64,000 bases of DNA from positions 1 to 64,000 of the forward strand of contig NZ_JACJRG010000007.1 of the NCBI RefSeq assembly GCF_014697125.1, in the 5' to 3' direction. Position numbers and translations under genes: made by a program. Shown here piece after piece: positions 39,169 through 48,900 of this stretch. The notes beneath the pieces are model-generated. The model was not told where the DNA came from. It saw only the letters and a program-made list of their open reading frames with translations, and searched no databases. Position 1 is the stretch's first letter. Each line of letters opens with the position of its first letter. This DNA is from Anabaena minutissima FACHB-250 (lineage in GTDB: Bacteria > Cyanobacteriota > Cyanobacteriia > Cyanobacteriales > Nostocaceae).

Positions 39169-40287
39169 GTGGTTGCCACGCCGGAAAAATTACAAAACAC
39201 CCAGGAACATTTATCAACTCACGACCGAGTAGCAGTGTTGCTGATGGGGTATGGTGAAGTCGAAAGCTACGAAGATTTCGCCAACTACAACGAACAGGCT
39301 TTAAATCTACTTACAGCAAAATTTGCACCTGTACCAACCTGGATTTATCCACCTTTAGCAAAATTATTGGCATTATTTGACCGCCACGAGTGGGGACACC
39401 AGCACCACGATTTTATCTCTCCCCACAATGCCATCTTTGAAAAGCAACGCGCTGGTCTTGAACAAGAATTACAAGCTCAATGGGGTAATAGCATCCAAGT
39501 TTTCAAAGCTTTTAATTTTTGCGCTCCGTTTTTACCACAACAAGTTCTCGCAGAAATTAAGGCCCAAGGCTTTGATAAAATTCTGATTTACCCGCTACTG
39601 GTGGTTGATTCTATCTTCACTAGTGGGATTGCGATCGAGCAAGTCAATAAAGCTCTAGCTGGTATGACTGATGGTGACAACCATTGGGTCAAAGGACTGC
39701 GTTATATTCCGTCTTTTTATAATGAGCCGAAATATATTCATTTGATGGCGCGTCTGGTTGAAGAGAAAATTAACGCTGATTTAGCAGCAACCTATTTACC
39801 TTCTCAAATCGGTATTGTATTGATGAATCATGGGTGTCCTCATAAAGCCAAAGGATTCACCTCCGGTATTACCGAAAGTCAAGCATTGTATGATTTGGTG
39901 CGGGATGAGTTAATCAATCGCTATCCTTTAATTTCGGTAGGTTGGCTGAATCACGACACACCGTTAATTGAATGGACACAACCAAATGCAACACAAGCAG
40001 CCAATAACTTGATTCAATTAGGTGCAAAAGCAATAATCTTTATGCCTATTGGTTTTGCCACAGAAAACCACGAAACTTTATTGGATGTACACCACATTAT
40101 TCATGCTTTAGAGAAAAAGTATCCCGATGTGGATTATGTACAAATGTCTTGTGTCAACGACCATCCAGAGTTTTTGGCAATGGTTGCACAATGGGCAAGT
40201 AGTCATATTGCTGAGTTACAAAATCAGCAGGCAGTCACTGTAAATCCACAGGTAACTACTAATCATCATCACCATCACCATCACTAA
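39169..40287 (+). CDS. Ferrochelatase-family (HemH/CbiX-type) protein with His7 tail
   Basis: 372-aa class II chelatase-fold protein. The N-terminus has VAVLLMGYGEVESYEDFANY, where ferrochelatases show LLxxxGGP. The middle has LIYPLLVVDSIFTSGIAI, and the second half IGIVLMNHGCPHKAKGF and IIFMPIGFATENHETLLDVHHI. This is the tail-to-domain pattern of HemH, where a His-Glu pair binds metal. The protein ends with seven consecutive histidines, as seen in some cobalt/nickel chelatases that store metal. The start is GTG, with GAGGA eight bases upstream. Heme ferrochelatase or an anaerobic-pathway metal chelatase are both possible. Confidence 0.75.
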   Translation: MVATPEKLQNTQEHLSTHDRVAVLLMGYGEVESYEDFANYNEQALNLLTAKFAPVPTWIYPPLAKLLALFDRHEWGHQHHDFISPHNAIFEKQRAGLEQELQAQWGNSIQVFKAFNFCAPFLPQQVLAEIKAQGFDKILIYPLLVVDSIFTSGIAIEQVNKALAGMTDGDNHWVKGLRYIPSFYNEPKYIHLMARLVEEKINADLAATYLPSQIGIVLMNHGCPHKAKGFTSGITESQALYDLVRDELINRYPLISVGWLNHDTPLIEWTQPNATQAANNLIQLGAKAIIFMPIGFATENHETLLDVHHIIHALEKKYPDVDYVQMSCVNDHPEFLAMVAQWASSHIAELQNQQAVTVNPQVTTNHHHHHHH

Positions 40288-40350
40288 ATCGGATGGTAAA
40301 AAGTTTAAAAAGTACCACAAAGATGAAAGGGTTGTAGGGTTTAAGGTGTA

Positions 40351-40389
40351 GGGTATGGGGAAAACAGTCTTGGACTACGCCCCATACCC
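40351..40389. repeat. 10-bp inverted repeat after the chelatase gene
   Basis: GGGTATGGGG and its exact complement are separated by 19 bases. No T-run; probably a dispersed palindrome, possibly serving as a weak terminator for the convergent genes. Confidence 0.5.
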
Positions 40390-40436
40390 TTCAACTTTTT
40401 AAGCAAACCGTATTGGGTTGCGTCTCTGCTTAACTT

Positions 40437-41000
40437 TTAACCTATAAATCCGAAGATTTTCGCCAAGTCGTTAAGTCGTTGATAAACAGGAATAATCTTT
40501 TCTCCTTGCACTTCGACAGTAGCCTCTGGATAATTACGAATAGCTCCAAGTAGAGTAACTTCACCATCTTGCTGAATAGATGCAGTCACAGCACTTCGGA
40601 GTGCTTTTTGGTCTAGTGGTTTTGCGGGAGGATGAAGTACTTCCCCAATTTGAGAAACCAAAATTGGGCCTGTCCAACTAGAAAGCAAACTATTTAAAAG
40701 AGCAGGATTAGCTTTGATTCCATCTTGGAGTGCTTTACGAGCTAAATCTGGGTCTTGTTGAGATGCCTGGAAATAATCTAAGAGGGCTGGTGTAGTTTCA
40801 CCTGTAACTGCAAATTGATTTAATTCTTGAACAGAGATGGGAGTTTGAAAATTGCCATATTTTAAAATAACCTGTTCAGCAGCATAAGCATGAGTATTTG
40901 AAAGAAAAACCCCAATGCTCATTCCTAAAGCTGCTGTTTGAGCAAATAATTGCTTGAACGGATATTTGCGAAATTGCTGCAAACGTGAAAAAATCTGCAT
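40437..41000 (-). CDS. Exported DUF1400 protein
   Basis: 187-aa protein. The start at 41000 is preferred: AGGAAGG lies eight bases upstream, and it gives a clean signal peptide (to about residue 41, YAAEQ). The mature part (VILKYGNFQTPISVQELNQFAVTG, LDQKALRSAVTASI, TLLGAIRNYPEATVEVQGEKI) is the cyanobacterial DUF1400 domain, usually an N-terminal module of alpha/beta hydrolases but free-standing here. Function unknown. Confidence 0.8.
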   Translation of the reverse strand: MQIFSRLQQFRKYPFKQLFAQTAALGMSIGVFLSNTHAYAAEQVILKYGNFQTPISVQELNQFAVTGETTPALLDYFQASQQDPDLARKALQDGIKANPALLNSLLSSWTGPILVSQIGEVLHPPAKPLDQKALRSAVTASIQQDGEVTLLGAIRNYPEATVEVQGEKIIPVYQRLNDLAKIFGFIG

Positions 41001-41949
41001 CTTGTTAACCTTCCTAGTAGATAAAGCGGACACAAGCGTAAAAATATCAAGTGCAATTAGGGGCAATACATTTACTAGGTTATCTAAATCAATTAAAGTT
41101 TTTCAGAAGTTATGTTGCTTTGAAAAAAAAATCAAATATTCCTTTGTGTGTGAGTCTATCTGAAGCATTGTTTTGGAATGTATACTTGTATCAGTTTTAT
41201 CGATCTATTGAGACTGGTTGTGTCAGTTGCATACATGACTTTTACGCTTAACTAAACCTTATTGGCATATGAGCAGCCTGTTCTTTTTCGCTCATGTCTT
41301 AGTTCAATCTCTGTACGAAACCTGTGTAGGATTTTGTTTTATTGCTTACCAGAACTTCTTTTACTACTTTAGGAAGAAGCCATTCGATATATTATTGTTG
41401 CCTGCCATTGATTAATTTAACCTAGATAAAATGCCAAAATGCTTGCTGACAATGTTTTTACTGTTGCAGTAGTCAGTGTCATATTCTTAAATAAGTTTCC
41501 ACCTTAAGTAAGAGGTTTAACTGTTATTAATCTATGAGAATCTGAAGTTAAAAGTGGAAATAGTTATTGCACAAGCATTGACAAAACCTGAAATACTGTT
41601 TGAAGAATCTTGAATTTTTGCAAACATCAGAATCGTGAAATATCATCTAGTTAAAAGGCAGATATTCGACGCTCTTTTAGCAAATTTGCCTAAACTATAT
41701 GTTTTTTTGCTCAACACTTTTTAAGTTCAAAATGCTTCATCTGTGAGCGAAATAATTTTTGTTTATAGACCTTAAATAGCTATTACCATTCGCTCTCTCT
41801 TAAACAAGCTACAACATGACAAAAAAATAGACTGTTCAAACAACCTCTTAAAGAATTTATGTTTACTCTGCACTAATAAGTAGTTTGGACAACACTTTTG
41901 CCCTTTGCAATCAATTTAAGTCGCTAGAGAACTAGAAGGGAAGAAAATT
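41001..41949. other. Long AT-rich intergenic region before the protease island
   Basis: 949 bp between a leftward exported protein and the rightward island. No ORF with coding character, tRNA or repeat stands out. A rightward 66-codon frame at 41051-41251 has no ribosome-binding site and was not accepted. The length suggests that the regulatory region of the island lies here. AAGGGA at 41936-41941 is the ribosome-binding site of the protease gene. Confidence 0.45.
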
Positions 41950-43326
41950 ATGATTAGCCCCATCTCATCAATTAATGGGTCGGAGACAACAGGCAGGTAT
42001 TTAGTATTATTGCGTGAAAATGCCATCGATTCAGGAATCCGCACACTGCGTGATTACACTGGAAATAGGAGAGTTGCTAGAGCAGCCGACTTTGAGAAAA
42101 ATGCCGTTACCGCAGAGCAGTTAGAGCAAACAGACACCACAATATTTGACAATTTAGGTGTTGCTGTTTGTACTCTCGACCCAGAACAGTTGCAGTCACT
42201 CCATCAGGCGAGTGATGAAAGTAGTCCGATTGCTGTCATTGAAGCAGAAAGAGTTGTTTACGCTTTAAACGGTCAAGGATTGGGGGGTATCGTCGAACAA
42301 CTAGCACCCAGGAGTACCACTAATCCGGCAATGGAATACCTCAAAGGCTACCGAGATGCTGTGGATAGGCTCGTAGATCATCTAGCACCCACAAATGGTA
42401 CTACCAGGATGTTGCCTATGCCCGGTATCCAGGTAGTGGACGAAACAATAGCAACATGGGGACTACAAATCACAAAAGTCGTCAATTCCAAATTTAGTGG
42501 ACGGGGGATTAAAGTTGCAGTTCTTGACACAGGGTTCGACTTGACTCACCCTGATTTTGCCGGACGGAGGATAATCAGCAAATCGTTCATACCTAACCAA
42601 GAGGTGCAAGATAGAAACGGGCATGGAACTCACTGCATCGGTACAGCTTGTGGCCCCCTTTCTCCTGCTATCCCCCCGCGTTATGGCATTGGTTACGAAA
42701 CAGAAATCTTTGCAGGCAAAGTGTTAAGTAATCAGGGACGTGGGACTGATAGCGAAATTTTAGCAGGCATTGAGTGGGCGATCGCCAATGGCTGCCAAAT
42801 TGTCTCGATGTCTCTGGGAGCGCGTGTATTTCCTGGACAGAGGTACTCAGGAGTGTTCGAGGTTGTGGCTGATCGTGCGCTCCGCAATGGGATGTTAATT
42901 ATCGCTGCGGCTGGTAACGAAAGTGAGCGTCATTTAGGCATAGTTGAGCCAGTTAGTCACCCAGCTAATTGTCCCTCGATTATGGCTGTAGGTGCGATCG
43001 ACTCTCAACTTCAAGTTGCTTGGTTTTCTAATGCTGGGCTGAATACCGATGGTGGCCAGGTCGATATTGTCGCGCCAGGGGCTGAACCGGGGACACCGGG
43101 GGGCAGTTCGAGAATTGATATTCATTCAAGCTATCTGATGCCAACGCGGTACAGAAGATCGGCGGGTACGAGTATGGCTGCACCCCATGTTGCTGGTATA
43201 GCTGCTCTGTATGCTGAGGCTATAGGGGCTACTGGCCGCGTTCTTTGGAATCGACTGACTCAAAATGCTCTCAGACTGTCCCTACCTTCAGTAGATGTTG
43301 GGGCTGGACTTGTTCAAGCACCTTAG
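41950..43326 (+). CDS. Subtilisin-like serine protease (S8)
   Basis: 458-aa protease with an intact triad: Asp193 in VAVLDTGFDLTHPDF, His225 in RNGHGTHCIG, Ser408 in AGTSMAAPHVAGIAALYA; the oxyanion Asn is in IIAAAGNESE. Residues 1-165 form a prodomain-like region (GRYLVLLRENAIDSGIRTLRD, AVCTLDPEQLQSLHQASDE, SPIAVIEAERVVYAL). There is no signal peptide, so it probably acts in the cytoplasm. It leads an eight-gene co-directional cluster, 147 bp before a small propeptide-like gene. In CHAT/STAND conflict systems, such proteases are predicted effectors. Confidence 0.92.
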   Translation: MISPISSINGSETTGRYLVLLRENAIDSGIRTLRDYTGNRRVARAADFEKNAVTAEQLEQTDTTIFDNLGVAVCTLDPEQLQSLHQASDESSPIAVIEAERVVYALNGQGLGGIVEQLAPRSTTNPAMEYLKGYRDAVDRLVDHLAPTNGTTRMLPMPGIQVVDETIATWGLQITKVVNSKFSGRGIKVAVLDTGFDLTHPDFAGRRIISKSFIPNQEVQDRNGHGTHCIGTACGPLSPAIPPRYGIGYETEIFAGKVLSNQGRGTDSEILAGIEWAIANGCQIVSMSLGARVFPGQRYSGVFEVVADRALRNGMLIIAAAGNESERHLGIVEPVSHPANCPSIMAVGAIDSQLQVAWFSNAGLNTDGGQVDIVAPGAEPGTPGGSSRIDIHSSYLMPTRYRRSAGTSMAAPHVAGIAALYAEAIGATGRVLWNRLTQNALRLSLPSVDVGAGLVQAP

Positions 43327-43473
43327 AAGATTTTTCCTATCTTCTCACCTGAAGACCGTACTTCAACCATCCTTAGACTATACCTTGGGATGGTGAGTAC
43401 CTATTTTAGCAATGCCGACTTAGCTGATAAGCATTGCAGGTTCTACTCCAGAAAGCGGTAGGGAATTGTTGAT

Positions 43474-43713
43474 ATGTCAAATGTTAATTTATCAATTGCA
43501 GTTGATGAAAAATACATAGATCAGATCCAGGAAGTAGCTCAAAACTTAGAGTCTTCTGGAATGAATGTTGGACAACTGTTGGAGAATCTGGGAATTATAA
43601 CTGGTTCATGTGATTCGGAAAAAGTGGATGCTCTTGCCCAAGTTGAAGGAGTCTCTCATGTGGAACTGTCGCGAGAATATAAATTAGCACCACCGGAATC
43701 TGATGTCCAATAA
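43474..43713 (+). CDS. Small I9/propeptide-like protein, possible protease inhibitor
   Basis: 79-aa protein: NLSIAVDEKYIDQIQEVAQNL, then GMNVGQLLENLGIITGSCDS, then LAQVEGVSHVELSREYKLAPP. The beta-alpha-beta-beta-alpha-beta order and the ending VEGVSHVELSREYKL match free-standing inhibitor-I9/subtilisin-propeptide-like proteins, which automatic annotation often mislabels as ketohydroxyglutarate aldolase. Directly after the S8 protease gene, a role as chaperone or inhibitor of that protease is likely but inferred. Confidence 0.65.
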   Translation: MSNVNLSIAVDEKYIDQIQEVAQNLESSGMNVGQLLENLGIITGSCDSEKVDALAQVEGVSHVELSREYKLAPPESDVQ

Positions 43714-43791
43714 TAATAGACCAGAAACTATATGCAGAGGATAAATTTCTATATTCTTACAAAAGTAAACTTCCCATGAGTAGGAATTAAT

Positions 43792-44253
43792 ATGTCAAAC
43801 AAAATTAGCTTAAATGAATTTCTTTGTCAAGTCAAAGAGGACTTGAAACCTACAGAAGATACACCAATTTTCTTTTTAGAAAAAGCAGAATTAGAGATTC
43901 ATGTAGCAGTTTCAAAAGTGGGTTCACTTGAAGGTGAAGTCATGGGAAAATCTGACTTAAAAATTAGTGTACTAGGTATGGATTTCTTCAAAATTGGCGA
44001 ATTCCAAGCTAGTGGTAAAGCATCTGGAAGTTTAGAAAGAAAAGATATACATACTATAAAAGTGACCCTTGTACCAATTTTTAATAATGAAGAGATAAAA
44101 ACTAGTTTAACCGAAGATCAATTGATAGAAATAAAAAGAGCTATCAAGAGAAAGATAATGCGGGGAGAAGAGGAAGAGCATAATACTAATTTAAGCGCAA
44201 CAGAACTAGAAGAAAAAAATAAAGCTACTAAAAACAAAAGAATGCGTGGATAA
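43792..44253 (+). CDS. Trypco2-domain protein (trypsin-co-occurring domain 2)
   Basis: 153-aa protein. The N-terminal helix ISLNEFLCQVKEDLKPTE, the strand FFLEKAELEIHVAVSKVGS, and KDIHTIKVTLVPIF (about 80-93) match the Trypco2 domain, which occurs next to proteases in NTPase-based bacterial conflict systems and is thought to link sensor and effector. The C-terminal third is a charged helix with two similar KIMRGE/KRMRG ends. The gene is 78 bp after the I9-like gene and 21 bp before the CHAT-SIR2 gene. Confidence 0.75.
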   Translation: MSNKISLNEFLCQVKEDLKPTEDTPIFFLEKAELEIHVAVSKVGSLEGEVMGKSDLKISVLGMDFFKIGEFQASGKASGSLERKDIHTIKVTLVPIFNNEEIKTSLTEDQLIEIKRAIKRKIMRGEEEEHNTNLSATELEEKNKATKNKRMRG

Positions 44254-44274
44254 AAAAATAAAAATGAACCTTCA

Positions 44275-45960
44275 ATGTCTAAGAAAAAAATATTGATTTT
44301 AACAGCCAGCCCAGAAAATCATTTAAGGTTGCGGGTAGATAAAGAAATTAAAGCGATCGAGCAAGAATTAGATCGCTCTAAAAATCGCGATAAGTTTGAA
44401 ATTATTCCTAAATTGGCAGTCAACCCTGGCGACTTAATTCGGGTTCTAGAAGCCGAAAAACCAGAGATTGTCCATTTCTCTGGGCATGGAAAGCAGGCAG
44501 GGTTAGTTTTTGAGAATGAAGCAGGACAGTCTCAGCTAGTGAGTGCAGAAGCTCTGGCAAGGCTATTTAAGCAATTTAGGAATGAAATTCAGTGTGTTCT
44601 CTTGAATGCTTGCTATTCCGAATTTCAAGCTCAGGCAATCAACGAACACATTCATTACGTGATTGGTATCAGTAATCAGATTGAGGATACAGCAGCCATT
44701 AAATTTGCCGTCGGTTTTTATGCCTCCCTAATTGCCGGTCGTACCTATAAAGATGCCTATGACTTTGGTTGTATTGCTCTCGATCTGGAGGGAATACCGG
44801 ACGATTTGATCGACTTTAAGGAAAATACTCAACTCAATTTAACTGTTCCACGACTTCCCGAAAATCCCCCGACAACTCACCATTACCTAAATATTATTAA
44901 CGCCCTAAAGAGCGGACGATTAGTTCCATTTATTGGTCCGGGGTTTAACTTGTTTGACGAACAGTTAACGAATCAGAGACTCAGTGAAATTGAACTAGCA
45001 GATTACTTAGCCCAGAATTTAGGAATAACCTCTCCCTATGAAGATTTAGTAGGTGCGCCGTGTCCACTCTGCCTTGTCAGTGCAGATGATCTGCCAGCCG
45101 ATTGTCCTGTTAAGAAAGCCCTGCTGCAAGGCACAATTACAGCTTGTCCACTCGCTAACGAACAGGCACTTGCTCTGGCGAAGATGAATCTTCAGTGCCT
45201 TGCTCAATATGTCCAGCTTACCTTCGGCATCAAGGATGTTTACGAAAGGTTGTACGAACTTTTGAGAGGGAAATACAGTCCTAGTCGATTTTACTTGTTC
45301 TGGGCTAATCTCCCTGAAAAAATGGAAGAAAAGCAATATCCTTTGCCTTACCAATTAATCGTGACCACCAATTACGATGATATGTTGGAACGGGCTTTTA
45401 GAGCAGCTAATCAACCGTTTGATTTAGTGTTTTATGTAGCAGAAGGTGAAGAGGTGCGTGGTCGATTCAAATATAAGCCGTTTGAAGAAAAAGCCCGTCC
45501 CATTGACAAGCCCAATCAATTGGAAGTCATCAGCAAAGCAAAAGATCGTCCAGTTATTCTCAAACTCTATGGCGTAGTTGATTTAATTGAGAGTCAACAG
45601 TGCAATTTTGTCATTACTGAAGATCACCACATCAATTATTTAGCCTACCGAGAGATTGGACAACTGCTGCCTAAGGATATTTTGGAAATTTTATGGGAAA
45701 GTCACAACATCTTGTTTATGGGTTTTAACCCCAGCGATCCGGATCTGCGGGTTATCATCAATCGAATCTGGGGAGAGCGGCTAGTTGGGCAAAAATCTTG
45801 GATGATCCATCAATCGAAGCCAGGGGAGCTAGATAAAACCTTCTGGAATAAGCGACAGGTAGAACTGATCGATAGCCGCTTAGAAGATTACTGTACTGAC
45901 TTAGCCAATGGGATAGAAAAGTTGTCACCCAAGAAGTCCCTATATGAGCTTTGGAGTTAA
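44275..45960 (+). CDS. CHAT peptidase fused to SIR2-like domain
   Basis: 561-aa protein. N-terminal CHAT (caspase-like) domain about 1-185, with His71 in EIVHFSGHGKQAG and Cys113 in VLLNACYSE as catalytic dyad. C-terminal SIR2-like domain about 205-500: SGRLVPFIGPGFNL at its start and IVTTNYDDMLERAF (Asn366, Asp368). The motif usually carrying the catalytic His (K-L-H-G-S) reads LKLYGVVD, with Tyr432 in its place. A Cys-rich insert (Cys263, Cys266, Cys277, Cys291) could bind zinc. SIR2 domains in defence deplete NAD or act as sensors; CHAT domains cleave partner proteins. The stop is four bases before the next start. Confidence 0.88.
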   Translation: MSKKKILILTASPENHLRLRVDKEIKAIEQELDRSKNRDKFEIIPKLAVNPGDLIRVLEAEKPEIVHFSGHGKQAGLVFENEAGQSQLVSAEALARLFKQFRNEIQCVLLNACYSEFQAQAINEHIHYVIGISNQIEDTAAIKFAVGFYASLIAGRTYKDAYDFGCIALDLEGIPDDLIDFKENTQLNLTVPRLPENPPTTHHYLNIINALKSGRLVPFIGPGFNLFDEQLTNQRLSEIELADYLAQNLGITSPYEDLVGAPCPLCLVSADDLPADCPVKKALLQGTITACPLANEQALALAKMNLQCLAQYVQLTFGIKDVYERLYELLRGKYSPSRFYLFWANLPEKMEEKQYPLPYQLIVTTNYDDMLERAFRAANQPFDLVFYVAEGEEVRGRFKYKPFEEKARPIDKPNQLEVISKAKDRPVILKLYGVVDLIESQQCNFVITEDHHINYLAYREIGQLLPKDILEILWESHNILFMGFNPSDPDLRVIINRIWGERLVGQKSWMIHQSKPGELDKTFWNKRQVELIDSRLEDYCTDLANGIEKLSPKKSLYELWS

Positions 45961-45964
45961 TTCT

Positions 45965-48900
45965 ATGGGTGAAGTACCTTACCTGGGTTTAAATCCATTT
46001 TCAGAAAAAGACGCACCATTCTTTTTTGGACGGGATGAGCAAAAAAGAGCGATCGCCAGAAATCTTCGGGTTTCGCGTCTAACAGTCCTGCTGGGGGAAA
46101 GTGGAGTAGGCAAGAGTTCCATTTTGCAAGCTGGCGTTGTTCCCCAGTTCCACCGAGATGGCGAACAACATCAACAAGAGCATGATGGTAAGCCTTTGTG
46201 GGCTGTTGTTGTGTTCAATGCCTGGCACAGTGATAATCCGTTGATGCTACTAGTAAACGAGATTCGGCATTCTGTTGCCACAGCATTAAAAATTGACCCG
46301 ACTAGTTTGAAAGATGAGGCAACAATTACCGAAAGTCTGCAAACCTGGACAGAGATATTGAGTGAAGAGCCAGAACGAGGTCAAATTTTCATTATTCTAG
46401 ACCAATTTGAGGAGTTCTTTCAGTATCACTCACAGGAGTCTGGGGAAGGAACATTCGCCGATGAGTTTCCCCGATGGGTCAATCGTCCCAGCTTGTCGGT
46501 CAATTTCCTCATTGCTATGCGCCAAGATGCTCTAGCTAAACTCAATCACTTCCAGGGACGAATTATCAATATATTTGACAATCAACTGGTACTCCAGCGT
46601 CTTGACCGACCTTCAGCACGAGAGGCAATTGTCAAGCCAATTGGGCAATACAACCTGCAACAGATTATTACCAACTACTTTATGACCTCGCGACTCACCC
46701 TGCTTTCTACACCTAGCAGAGAAGAAAGCCGCATCCTCAAGTATGGTGTTGTCCATCGCTTGCAGCAGATCGCCCAGCGAAATCTGCACAATCAGAGCGT
46801 AACTCAAATAGCTACAGTTATTTTTAATTCCTGGCGTGGTAATCCGGTCGTTAATTTAAAACAGCAGGTGGATAACCACATCAGAACAATCTTTCCCGAT
46901 GTCCAAGTTTCTCAAGCCGGGACTTCATTGGCTCAAACCTTGCAGGAGTGGGCGGAGCATATCGGTAGTAAAGAAGAAAAAGGTGAACTTTTTATTATCC
47001 TCGACCAATTTGAAGAGTTTTTCCAGTATCAGCAGCCAGACATGGGAGAAGGAAGCTTTGTTGCCGAATTTGCCCGTGCGGTCAATTATGCTGAACTACC
47101 TGTCCATTTCCTAATTGCCATCCGTGATGAGGAATTAAATTTACTCAAATATTTTGAACAGCGCATACCTGGTATTTTTGACAACCACTTGCGTATTAAA
47201 GAACTAGAGGAAGACTCAGCGATCGCAGATTTAGTCAAACCGATTGAAGAAAGCACCGACAAAACAAGCCAGGCGATCGCGATCGAACCCGAACTAGTTG
47301 AGGAGGTCTTAAATCAGGTTCAGGTGGGTATGGTTTCTCTCATCGAAACTGATCAGGGTAGGATTAGTATTCCATCTACCTCCCAAGACAATATAGAAAT
47401 TGAAGCTCCCTTTCTAGAACTGGTCATGGAACGCCTGTGGAAAGAAGAGATCGGCAAAAAAAGCTCACACTGCCTACGGTTAGAAACACTGAATCAATTC
47501 AGCATTCCAGAGAAGAATATAACTGCCGCCCAAAGAATCGCTAATGAGCATCTAAGTGAACAGATGAATATTCTCTCAGACAGAGAACGGGATGCTATGG
47601 CAACTGTCTTTAAATACTTGGTGAGTGCAGGAGGGACTAAGATTGCTTATCCTGTACTCGATTTGCCAGAGACTACAGGACTTGACCAAGGTGAACTGAT
47701 ATCGGTGCTAGACAAACTCGACAGACAACGCATCTTGCGTACAGTCAAAGCTCCTAATCATTTAGATATAAAACGCTATGAAATTTTTCACGACATTATA
47801 GCTTTACCAATTTTAAAATGGCGTGACCGATACTTACTGGACAAAAGACTCAAAGAAGAAAAAGAAAAAGGAAAACAGAAAGCAGAAAAGAGGATTTTAG
47901 GAAGCAGTTTAATTGGCGGAGGAATTCTGTTATTCAGCATTATTATGTCAGCATTGTTCTTGGAAGTAAGTAACAACTTACATCAATTAGTAGTAGCAGA
48001 TACTGAAATGGAAAAAGCTGGGGATGCTTATACTAATGAACCTTATAGACCCACCGGACAGATTGATGGATTAATCACGGCAATACAGGCAGGAAATAGG
48101 TTGTTGGCTCCATTGAAAAATCCGTTAATCACTTGGAACCCTGTACTCGCACCTCGAATTAATGGGTACAAAAATAACTCAATCCAGGTCTTACAAAAAA
48201 TTTTGAATAACATCAAAGAAAAAAATAACCTGATTCTCCGCCCAATGCCTCAGAGTGACATGTTTAGCATGAGTTTCAGCCAGGATAGGAAGCTAATAGC
48301 GACTGGCTTCGCCGACGGCACTGTCCACCTATGGACGCCACAGGGTAAGAAACTGAATGAATTCCCAGTTTCAGGAGGTAAAGTCTTGAGCCTAAGTTTC
48401 AATCCCGATGGAAAGCTCTTAGCCATTGGTTCCATTGACGGCAATGTCAGCCTGTGGACGCTACAGGGTCAGCAAAAAAATCAATTCCCAGTTCCAGGTG
48501 GTGCAGTATTGAGCCTCAGTTTCAGCCCAGATGGGAAGCTCTTAGCCACTGGTTCCGTTGACGGCAATGTCCGCCTGTGGACGCTACAGGGTCAGAAACT
48601 GAATGAATTACAAGTTTCTCAAGATCCAATTTATAGCCTCAGCTTTAGCCCAGATGGGAAGCTCTTAGCTACTGGCTCCCAAAGTGGTGCTGTCCGCCTG
48701 TGGGATCTCCACAATCTCAAACTTCTCAAGGCTCTCCCTTTACCGAATCGGGTTAGTGTTTGGAGCCTCAACTTCAGCCCAGATGGGCAGCATCTAGCTA
48801 CTGGCTACAACAATAGCATCGTCCGCCTGTGGACTATACAGGGTGAGAAGGATGAGAAACCAAAAGAATTCAAAATCTATCCAGTTCCATTTCCAGTATT

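Noticed and set aside
40267..40287. Poly-His coding end looking like a cloning tag
   Set aside because: The codons are followed directly by native intergenic sequence with no vector sites, and poly-His tails are known in chelatases; treated as natural.
41051..41251. 66-codon rightward ORF in the long gap before the island
   Set aside because: No ribosome-binding site, odd composition, and overlap with the promoter side of the DUF1400 gene.
43366..43394. ACCATCC/GGATGGT inverted repeat between the protease and the I9-like gene as terminator
   Set aside because: Only seven base pairs, long loop and no T-run; not listed as a feature.
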